Of a stretch of DNA of 64,000 nucleotides, positions 49,601 to 61,600 are shown piece by piece. The position numbers and the translations under genes were made by a program. Source of the stretch: Hermatobates lingyangjiaoensis (taxonomy: Eukaryota; Arthropoda; Insecta; Hemiptera; Hermatobatidae). Each line of letters starts with the position of its first letter. Position 1 is the stretch's first letter. The notes beneath the pieces are model-generated. The model made no database searches, was not told where the DNA came from, and saw nothing but the letters and a program-made list of their open reading frames with translations. The stretch lies in NCBI GenBank assembly GCA_026182355.1, contig JAPFBL010000166.1:1488001-1552000 (forward strand), given 5' to 3'.

Positions 49601-52600
49601 GCTCCATTCATAATACAGTAACCCCTGTATCATCCATCCTTCTGCACAGATGGCATAACACCTTAAATTGGGGCTGAGATAAAAGGAGGGGATTTGGGGA
49701 TTAGGAAGGATGTGAAACGAAGGTGGTCAGGCCCAGCTCCTGATCACCTTCTCCTTCTCTTTCGTTTGTCCTTGCATGTAGCAGGTTAACAGGGTGACCT
49801 TAAAGGCCGAAAGTCGGAGTTGAGTGTTAGAGGCGCTTGATCGCGCCTCTATAAGTGAATACTAGATATAGTTTCACTTATTTTCATAAAAATCTAATTT
49901 TTAGGAAACTTATTAAAATATTTGAGAACATTATGCAATTATTAGATAAAAAAAAATATAACGGAATTTATTTATATATAAACTCTGGATGTTGCAGAGG
50001 ATATATGCCTGAGGCTTGCGAAGGCCGGTCTGTGTGATCTCTTACTGCCTCTGATAGAGAAGAACTGCAGTCTTGCTGATGATGATGAGACTCGGCGTCT
50101 CCTCAGAATGGCCTGTGATTTGGTAGTTCTCATTCTGAATGACGGTAAGCATTTCTTATATATCACTGTTGAGAGAATACCTTAATATGAATATTTATTC
50201 GGAGTAGATATGTTGAGAAATAAAAGAATTATTTCATGCTAAAATAACACTTGCTTAATATTTTATGGGTCTAAATGTTTAGAAGAGTGATATTGTAAGA
50301 TGTTGTACATTTCTTGAAAGAGTTGGTATTTTTTCCCAGCAAACATTTTTCATTTATTCTCTCAAAAATGTTGTTTACAATAATGAAACAATAATGAATG
50401 AATATAAGTTTGACTTGTAAGAGTGGTAATCAATCTTTATTTTTCACTTATGTGTGATGTTCGCACAATAATTCAGGCAAACCAAAGGACCGAATATATC
50501 AGGTTTAACATATTTATATTAAATAGAAAGAATATAAAAAAAATGGTTTTTAGTACAGGTTCAACCTCCTTAATCCGGCAAACACGAAACCATAGACTTA
50601 CCAGACCATGGAAAATTCCGAACTGTGGGTGGTCCCCAAAACACCCTCTATGTATACGTACTTCCTTACATCATACTGTACAAGTGTAGCTAGCTGTAAC
50701 ATTGTTTTGACGTGTGATAGTTGTATTACATAAAAATAATCGTACAGAAGTATTTAAAAACATACGTTGAAAGAATACTTATTAATTTGTTTTTACAACT
50801 TGAGAAGCAGATAAACTAAAGAAAATAATCTAGAATGTATCATGACCATTAAGTGCTAAACAATTATATAATATAACGAAGTAGTTTCAGTACTGTACCT
50901 GTGCAACTATGATGTTCACCTGGAAGTAAAATATAAAATAAGACTAGGAAACACAAAACAAAAATTAAGAGTGTATGAGATATGCAATAATGCTCAGATT
51001 TATGAAAATTATTGAATCGAAAAAAAATGAAAGTATAGAAAGAACTACAGTAAATAGAAGATTAAACAATGAAATATATGTATGTTACACTTATGCCACT
51101 ATCACGGCTTGGGAACCCAGCACAGGTGTATTCAGACGCTGTAACTCCAAGTTACATTACCAACAAAAATGTTGCCAGATGAGAGAATACCGGATTAAGG
51201 AGGTTCAACCTTTACTGAGAAGAGAATTAAAGTTTGATATAGAAATTACCTGAAAATCTTTGAGTGATCGGCATTTTTTGTAATGTATTATTGATAGCAT
51301 TTATATTATATAATCGCGAGCCGCCCATTTCTGTTTCTTTTTTTTTATTTGAAAATGTTTTTGTTTTTTATTGAAAATATATCATGATTTTCATTTATTT
51401 ATAGTTATCCATGAGGTGAGGATATGAAACCTTCCGTTATATCACTCAAATAGTACATTTAATGCTTACGTGGTTTTTAAACAAGCAAAATTATGTAAAA
51501 GTGAAAACAATTGGAGCTATGGCTGAATTGTAAGAAACTGATAAATAAAAAAAATGCCAATTTGCTTTCATTTTTTTTAAGACGATCTATCTGAAAAATT
51601 TAGTCTTAATTCTTTTGTGTTTTCTTTAATTCTGATAGAAATCATGATTTTAGAGTATAAGTTGATTATTGGGAATGCCAATGGCATGCCATTTCATAAA
51701 ACCGATGTTCTCACTGGATAGAAGTTAAGTGGTTACTTCGTGATGGGTTACTGACGTGTCATTGGTGTTCCCACTAAATCACCCATGTTTAATGGGTACT
51801 GATCATGAATGAGCCATACTTTCTCCTCTTGACTAAAACAGAAAATGTAAATAAAACGTATGTGTATCGGGTTAGGTAAAACAAAAATACTTTCTTTAAA
51901 TTCATTTCTTACTGTATCATATTTTTTTTCAGATAGAAGTTTACAACTACTATTTGGAAATGGGAAAAGTAAAGTCTTTCAAACTATGAAGAATTGGTTT
52001 GATTCTCCCGATGAAGATTTACAGAATTCTGCAATACTCTCCATGGCCAATTTCGCAAGAACTGGTATTTAAATCTTGATGAATTACTTTCCCAGTTTGA
52101 TATCTGTTGTTATATTTATAAAGCATCCAGTCTTACAAACCAGAAAGTGTCTTAAGGTACTAATCTAGATTGTGAGGAACATCGCTGTGTTCGAATACCA
52201 CAGTTTTTTTTTCAAATTTTCAAATATGAAGAATGATACATTTTCTAATACTTGTAATCGCATGAACAAAATGCTAGTACACAAGTTACTTTCATGTTTT
52301 GAACCCCTTTAGGCCACCAGGATTGTAAAATTATAGCTTACGCTATAATCTAACGCGGAGGATATAACGTCAATGTACAGGTCCCAAGCCTGTACAGTGT
52401 CAGGTACTCGTTAAAAATCCTTGTTGCAGTTAATTTAAGTAAGCAAAACTTAAAACTGCTGATGTAAAATCAACTCCATAATGTGAGTCACCTATTGGTT
52501 TAACATTAATAAATTTATCACACTTTCCGCCCCTAGAACAGCGCTAAAGGTAAACGCCTGAAGACTTGGAACAAACATATATAGAAGTATCGTATTGAAT

Positions 52601-55600
52601 AATCTGTTAATTAACATTTCTTTTTTAATCTAAGTAAAATAATAATGTATTACATACATAAAATTAATTTTTCAATACTTGCTAATAAATTCAGGTAATA
52701 TATATTCATTAGATTTATTTCTTTTGAACAAATTTCAGTTAAATTTATTTCCATTTAATTTGAAAAAGCCTTTCACTTTCTGTATTAAGATGCTTATGTT
52801 TGCAGATGAGAATTGCATTGAAATCGTCAATCAGGGAGTAGCTAACAAGCTGCTAGAGATCCTCTCCAAGAATAGTTCCTCCGAAGAGAAGCTGGTTCGA
52901 CTCCAGTATGGCCTTCTCAGTGCTCTGAGGTAATTATTATATCATTATAAATTAAAATAATATATATTTTATACATTATTATAATATATTTGTAAGTTAT
53001 AATTATAGTTATTATAAATGATAAAATATATCAGTACAGCACAGAAACTACAAATGATGGACTGATTTTTTTTTTAAAGTTGCTGTAAAATTTGAGTTTC
53101 AACAAACTTAGGATATTAATTATATCTTATATCTTATATTTAATTATAGTATATTACTTCTTAATAATGGAAGAAAGAACCACAATAGAAAAAAACTTAG
53201 CATGAGGCGTTGCAGGGACGAAGAGCGAACTCGACATCAGAGCAAAATTTTTTGTTAAATTTTTTTATTCATTATGATTTTAGGAATAATTCTATGTATC
53301 TTTAAAGTTGATTTCGCCTTTATTCACCTTTTAAATATTAGTTTAAAGCTTTGGGAATGTGTAAAAATCGTTGATAGACGTGCGGAGGTAAAGAGTAAAC
53401 TTGACAGAGTTTATATTTTACACTGATTTGAACCCTACTTTTTAAACTGGTGAAAGATGTATAAAGGGGAATGATCTCGGTATAAATCCAGTTAAAACAG
53501 TACTTATACCTTTTTTCAAATAGACAAAATGTTGTTTTAAAAGACCTCTCCATTATAAATATGAAAATGTAACACTCAAGAGGTGCACAAAAGCGTTGTA
53601 GTCTCTTTAGACTAAAATAAAAAAGAGAATGTCCAAATTTCTAAAAGCCATATGTTCCATATACAGTGTCTGAGACCAGAAAAACAATGTTATGCATAGA
53701 AGACTAATTGATAGAACATGACGGCTTAGCACCAAAACTAAATTTTGGATTTAATATTGAAGTACAATTTGAACATTGTTTAGGTTAGTTTAAGTTGCAG
53801 TATAGGTCAAACATGGCTCTTTGTGATACCACACAATGAACATTCTACACGGGGAGTCTTAGTTTCCCTGACTCAAGCATATTGGGTCGGGATCTTAAAG
53901 GAGTACCTGACATCGGACATGATCGTGACGAGACTTAAAGTTAAGGAGAGACTTAACGTCCTCTCTGTGGGACGATGTGCTCAGAGTGGCCAGAGTGGAT
54001 ATTGAACCCCGGATCTACCAGTCCAGATACGAGCACGTTGGCACTGGGCCAACCCAGCTCACGAACATTGTTTAATCTATTACATATCTGTAATTATTTA
54101 TTTAGTATAGAATGATATATATTTCACATAGTTTTAATATTTTAATTTGGTTGAAAAGAAGTATATAATTTTATTACAAAAATACACCATAATAGTGAGT
54201 GGAAAAGTTTTTTTTTGTTTTGTTTCTCCAATTTGGTATTTCGATGAGCTACCTCTAATGGCCTTGAAACTTGTTTCTTTTTCTCTTTTAGTAGGTATAT
54301 TAATTCAGTGACTAATTAATCTGAGTCAGGTATCTGTACAACACAATCAGACAAGTGTTAATGGAATCGAACTCATATTTCTATTTAAACTGATAAAACG
54401 GCCTATTTGGTTCCATTCATTATTATGATGAATTATTTGTTGTAGCGTTTTTGTTTTTATTTTTATATTGCTGATTTATTGATAAATATTTTAACATTTT
54501 ATCATTGTTAAAATATTCAAATTACAGTTGGAATTCATAGATTTTTTATATTAATTTATTTCAGAAACTTAGTAATTCCGGCTGAAAACAAGGAGAAAGT
54601 TCTATCACAAGGACTTCTGAAGACTCTTTACCCACTATTCGTAGTACCAGCACATCCAGTTATCTTCAAGCTCTTAGGCACTTTAAGAATGGTCATCGAG
54701 GGCCAGGGTAAGGAAGTAGAAACACTACTGTATGTTTTGACTTTTATTTTTTGTTGCACAGTTTATCAGTACTGCTTTAGACTAGCAGTAGCAGTCCAAG
54801 AAGAGAATGCACGTAATCCGAACATTGGTCTCTTTGTGTTACCACACAGTGAATATTCTACATTGGAAGTCCTATATTTTGCCTAATTCAATTGTATTTC
54901 GATTAGGGATCTTTAAAGAGTACTTGACATCGTACAGGCTGGGACCGACTGCTTAACATCCTCACGTAGGGACAAATTGCTCTGATTTATTCACCTCCCA
55001 CGTGAATAAATCGCGAGTTAGAGTGTGTATTGAACCCTGGATCTACCTATCTAGAGGCTACTACCGAGCACGTTGCCCCTGTGCTAACCTGGCTCCTCAA
55101 TACTACTTATAATTATAATTTTAATGATTTTCGTCGTTTAATATCTTAAACTGAATTTAAATTGAACCTTTCATTTGAATGATATAAGTGAATAATGAGT
55201 ATATTTGATGGTTTAAATTCGTTTCCATAACTGTGTTTATCCACTCCATCTCTGGAGAGGATGTAAGGCATTTTGTCCTGGGATGTATGATATTAAAGAT
55301 CGTATTCAAGAACTGAGGACTACAAACTTTACAACACGTCGATTCCTTCCCAAATTATTTTTCATTTTATCAATATTTGTAACAAAAATATTGAAAATAT
55401 ATAAAATCACATTGAAGGTAACAACTTATATTTTTTTCACAATGTAACGTTAAGAAATTGGAAGACCTGCATGGAAATCTAATCAAAACATTTCTATTTT
55501 TCATGTGTAATGAAATTCCTGAATGACTGTTCGATCCTGTTAAAATTATAGATTTGTGGCAGTTTGTATGGGATTGTTATATTATATATGCCACAATGCC

Positions 55601-58600
55601 TCAAATACAACTAATATATATTAAAATGTTGCAAGAATAATATTGATGAAACGTCTTACCTGTCGGTTTACTACTACAAAATAACACAAGAATCCCAACC
55701 TCTTACTAAAACGGGTGACATTAATGAGCAGCAATAAGAGTGCTAATATTGGCTTCAAACTCAGACAGTTCTAGCCCAAATCACCATTTATTCCAAATTT
55801 AGTCTGTTCCTCTATTTTATCAGAACTCCTTTTGCATTCGAGAAACGAGCTTTAACCACACACCCTTTCGAATCTTGTTTGCTTTTCAACCTTTCCGTAT
55901 ATTTGTGCTTTTATAAACTCAACTATAAACCGTTCATATTTATTGACCCCCTCTTTCCGCACTATAAACTTATTGACCTCTAGTATATTGATCGACCCTC
56001 TTGGCCCTCTCATCGGCCCCTGGGGGTCGATATAGACCCCTCTCTAGGAGACCCCTACTTTAGACAAATCTGAGTGTCGCAAAATATATTTCTTTCCATG
56101 TTTTGTATTTTCGAGTTGCCAGTGAGTCAATCGATGGCATTTTCAGCATACTATAAAAATTGAAAGCAAAATTTGAACTAGAATAAATTTCACCTCTTCC
56201 AAATTAGATAAAGTCATGAAACTAAAACACAAATTTTTTATTTAATTTCAATCTGTGGGAAACATCAGTATTCTTTTTATAGTTTTGGTTGTAACAGAGA
56301 CTTTAGGGAACCAACAATTAATTCATTTTTTCATATATTTAAGTTTTATTTACTTATTTCAAATACGTCTCGATTATTTTAACGTTCTTTTTTTATTATA
56401 TAAAAAAAACAATGAAATTAGAAAAAGTGAATGTCAGTTTTAGAACTTTACAGAAATTTAAACATTTTAAGATTAAATGTTTAACAAAGATGGTATTTTT
56501 ATTATTATTGACTATATTGCTTACTTCAATGGCAACTTTAATACATATTAGCTTTTCTTTCTTTTTTATTATTTATTTTTCCTTTAGCAAAAGCTGCATC
56601 TGAATTGGGAAACAAAAAGGAAGTTGTTGAAAGGTTGGTGGAATGGACTAAAATGCAAGATCATCCTGGTGTGCAAGGGGAAGCTTATAGGCTTATCGTT
56701 TGGATAATCAGGAATGCTAAGTAAGCAAAACAATTTATATTGGTAGAAACTGAAAAAAGTGTATTTTACGAATTGGTATTGTTTTAGTGAAAGTCTATGA
56801 CATTTTATAATCCGTTTTATTAATGTATTAATATTGTTTATAGTTGTTAACTTGCTGGTAAGATTTTGATGGAAGTTTCTTTATTAGTCATTAGGTCAAG
56901 GAATATAAATATTCCTAGTACGATAGTATTTAAGAGTTTTTCGAGTACTTTCTTCTTTACTTGAGAAGTTGTCTCTCCTCCAAGACTGTCTAGAAAGGAA
57001 TGGTTTAGTGTAGAGGAGGTTTCATCCTGGAACCATCGTGCTGTGAAAGAGAAATGTAAAGGTAAAAGGGTGTTTGTTCAAGTCAAGATTTCAAAATAAC
57101 TTCCGATTCATTTTTAGGGGATGGATTACCGTTTTTAGGATTTCCTTCACAAATCTCTGATTGTTCTAAACAGTGATTAGTAAAATCATCATTTAAAAAG
57201 AAATGAGTACCTTAAAATTGCAACAAATATTACAACTGCTAAGATATTTATTGTCTCATTTTTTATTTTAAAAGTTAGCAATTGCTTGCGGTTCACCTTG
57301 ACATTGAAACCAGACATGAGAACTGCAAATATATTAATATGGTCTGGTTCAATTTGGAAACTTCAAAATTAATTGTGGTTCACTTTAGCATATTAACAAC
57401 ATCACAGCTGATAGTGTATCGGTTTTTTCTCAATCACTTTTAAAAATTTAAAATTGAATGGTATTTACTTTTGATATTTAAATTTACAAAAAATAATAAA
57501 TTTACTTTGGTATTTAATGGTATTTTAATTGTATTGTGCATCAATTTTTTCAGCTCAGTTATAAGTTATAATGGGGGGAAAAATTCCCATTCACTTTTAC
57601 ATTGTTACGGTATCACACCTGCTAGTTTTTAATGCTGCTTTCTAGTACTATTTTAAAACATAGCCTTGACATCCTACCTACACCGCACCTGCCACTACTC
57701 AAAATTTTCGATTTGAATTTTAAAACTTAAATATTTGTTATGATTCAGTGATATAGTAGCATCACAACTGCTAGTATAAAGATATTTTGTGGAACCAAAT
57801 TAATATTCAAGGTATATTTCTAGTAAATCTAAGTTATGAATTTATCTCATATGCAATATATACAGGTTGAGCCTTACTAATCCGGCAACCACCTTAGAAT
57901 TGTCGGACAATTGTAAATTCCGAACTATATGTGGTCCCCAAAACAGCTTCTAAAATACTTATCCTACATTATGCTGTACAATTGTAGCTGTAACATTGTT
58001 TTGATGTATGATAGTTGTATTACATGAAAATATACATACAAAAATATACAGAAAAACACGTAGAAAGAATACTTATTGATTTATTTTTACAACTAGACGA
58101 AGAGGTAAACTAATGAAAGTAATCTAGAATATATCATGACCAGTAAGTGTTACAGAATTATATAACATAAGGAAATAGTTACAGTACTGTACCTGTGCGA
58201 CAATGATGTTCACCTGGAAGTAAGGAAAATATAAAATAAGACGAGGAAAAACAAAACAACAATTAAGAGTACACAAGATATGAAGTAAAACTACAATTTT
58301 AAGAAAATGATGAAACTCAAAACAGTTTAAAAGTTAAATAGTGTAGCTACATAAATAGGAAATGAAACAGTAAGTATATGTATGGTACACTTACGAAACT
58401 ATCACGGATTGCGAACCCAGCTCATGTGCATTCAGGTACTGTAACTGCAGGTTACATTACAAAAAAACATGTTGCCAGATGAAAGAATACCAGATTAAGT
58501 CGGTTAAACCTGTATACTAATGAAATTCTAGAATATTTCCCTTTACAAGGTGAAAAATCTTGCCTTTAAGGTGATCATTCGGTCAGATATGACCTAGGTA

Positions 58601-61600
58601 TGCTCGGTTTGGTTCAAAACTAGATCTGAATTTAATTTGTCGAGTGGAAATGTACTGTTCTTATGGCCAGGACTGCTTTGAACATCATGAATGTGTATAT
58701 CCAACATGATCAATCAAATCATGCTTGACCAATCAAGATGAAAATATTCCTGACCATCCTAATCTCTTTATGCAGGCTTCAACCTTCTCCATCCTTACCA
58801 CTCCTCGTGACCATCTTCTACGATGTCTGAGTAGAAGTGTTAGGTAAGGTTTAATAGGTTAGGTTAGGTTGCAGTGGTAGTGGTAGTCCCACAAGGGAAC
58901 ACACGTAGGCAGAGCATTGGCCCTTTGTGATACCACACAATGAAGATTGATTCTACAGTGGGAGTCCTAAATTTTGCCTAACTCAAGTTTGTTTAGAGTA
59001 GGGATCTTTAACGAGTACCTGACATCGTACAGGCTCGGGACCGACGGTTTAACGTCCTTCTCCGAGGGACGACGTGCTCAGATCTTGCATGAATAAATCG
59101 AGGGCCAAGTGGGGATCGAACCCCAAGGTTTAATAACTCCTGACTTATAAGAGCATGTGACCTTGAATACGAGTACTTCACATGGTAGACTAATTTTCTT
59201 TTTGCAAGAACTTGGAACTATTATAATCACTTAAGAGTAGCACAATAGTTTAGCATAGGTCGGCAACTGCTCAATAAGACATGTACTATGGTAGAAGGAA
59301 ATATTACTCTGTTCCACATAACATGTTTATATTGGTTTCAACCAATATAATAAATATTATTTTTTATTACTTCTAGATACTTATGTACTACAAAAAGATT
59401 AATAACAATAGTATTCCCACGTGTGAACTAACCAAAAAGAAATAGTTCCAGTAATGTATTTTTTCCGTTGTTTGTTGTAAAATTGAAGTTTGTCACAGCC
59501 AGGAGTGAGCAATCTCTCAATGCCGACCTCCTTACTAAACGTAAATTGGTATTTTCACTTTGAATAGATTTTTTCCCGTAACCCACCACCATGGATGTAA
59601 TGACAATTTGTGTGAGTAATTGAAAAATATATAATTTATTTGTATTTAATTTAAATTTTTCAGAGAAGATACCAAGGTAGTATACAAAAACATGATTGAG
59701 TGGGGTGTGGTCGACCGAATGGTGGCAATGCTGGAGACTGAGCATGAGCGCATGCGCAGCGAGGCCTTGTTGGTGCTCACCTTGCTCCTTCTCTTCCATC
59801 GAGCGCTAGTTGTTCCTAGACTTCTAGAATCCTCCCTTTCCACCGCACTTCAACCCTTTTTTCAAATTCCTACCATGCCTAAGGAGATCTTCAGCACTCT
59901 CTTGTCCTTTCTCTCAGAACTAGTCGAATCCAGTGAGTAATGCTTCTTGTTACAATATTCAGTCAATATGCGAGGTGTGTCGGAAATGTTTCAATACTAC
60001 AGTATCGTTCGGTTCGCCTTTGTCACGCTTGCATATATTCTAGAAAACATTCTTCCAAGATTAGTCTTAGCTCAGCAGGCACGTCTCATTTGATGTCTTC
60101 GAAACGTGAAAGTCTCATTTGTTTTTATATTTGGCCTTGAACAAGAAGAAAAATTGCCTACATTTCAGTTCAGGTAAAAAGAAAAGTGTCGTCAGCACGG
60201 TGGTGGTGTTCTTTTGGCGGAGAACTGTCAGACGCTCAGGGAATCGTGCGTGTAGGCAGGTTATCTTCATGTATCAACCACGAGTTTTCCAACTTCAACC
60301 TTGACCTCTTAAAGCACTTAACGAAGTAAACGTATCTCTTGTAAACGTAACAAGTGCTAGTTGATCGTTCAGACTTTTGCCAAGTACTCGTTGTTGTTGA
60401 TGTCCGTTCAACATTTCCAGAAAAAATATTGGAACTTTTGTGGCACACCTCGTAAACATTTCTATATTAAAATTTCAATTAAACACTTCAACATGGAAAA
60501 TAAAAAGAAATAAAGAATTTTTGCCTAATTGTAAGAAAATATTTCTTACTTAAGGGAAAACCATGCAGCGTAAGATGGAAATGTGTAATACGATTCCTTG
60601 TGGAAAAACAAGTGAATTGGGCAGTTATGAACATGTAGAAATTACCTTATTTACTTAAACTGTTATTGTACCCGTCGTTGTTCAGGTTTCCAATAGGGCC
60701 TCTGATTTCTCGATCCTTCCCACTTTTTGTTGAGTCGGGTTCGAAATCTCTTGAGCCTAGTTAACATCACTAGTAATTACAAAATAAATTTTGGCAAAAA
60801 TACAGATTCACAAGTTGGTCACTTTATTACAATATTTTATGATCCGCTTTATGCCATCCTTTTATTTGTGGTATCTCTTCTTATTCTATGTAATTTAATA
60901 CACCTTAAAAGTTAAGTAGCTTTTAATTTCTAAATAAAGGTAGTTATAAAAATAATAGTTATTCTGTAAGTAGTCATATAGGTTATCCAGTTTATCCAGA
61001 TATTTAACTAAACATTTATTGTTCATAATATATATATATATATGTTATTTGCCATCCACGCCAACTCCCACGGTCTACCTTTCAATGATTGCTACAGTGT
61101 GCAGATTCGGCGACAGATCCCCCTCAAAAAAGAAGAAAAGCAACACACAGGGAAAGAGACACACTTTCAAACTCAAAATTTTCTCCTGAAGACGGATCAT
61201 CCGAAAATTTGAGTTTGTAAGTGTGTCTCTTTCTCTGTGTGTTGTTTTTCTTCGTTTTTGAGCTGATATATATATATATAAATATTGATAAAAGTATCGA
61301 CCGTGGAATAGAAACAAAACTAAAGTTTATCGGGACTCGATCAGTTCTTCAGGTTCAAATTAAACTCTTGTTGCCAACGTTTCGGTCTTATTTAAAACCT
61401 TTTTCATAGGCAGAAGTATAAATTTTGAAACAGAAAAACTAAGTATTACATTACAAATTATTTTGCAAAGAAAAATCTACTTACTATTTTTCTTTGCAAA
61501 ATAATTTTTTCTGTAATACATAGTTTTTTTGTTTCAAAATTTATACTTCTGCCTATGAAAAAGGTTTTAAATAAGACCGAAAAGTTGGCAACGAGAGTTT

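Noticed and set aside
52185..52215. B-box-like GTTCGAATACC followed by a T-run, suggesting a tRNA
   Set aside because: No A box or acceptor stem pairs upstream; at most a decayed SINE head.
59428..59799. 123-codon minus-strand open frame
   Set aside because: It overlaps RAP1GDS1 exon 11 in antisense and is a shadow of that exon.
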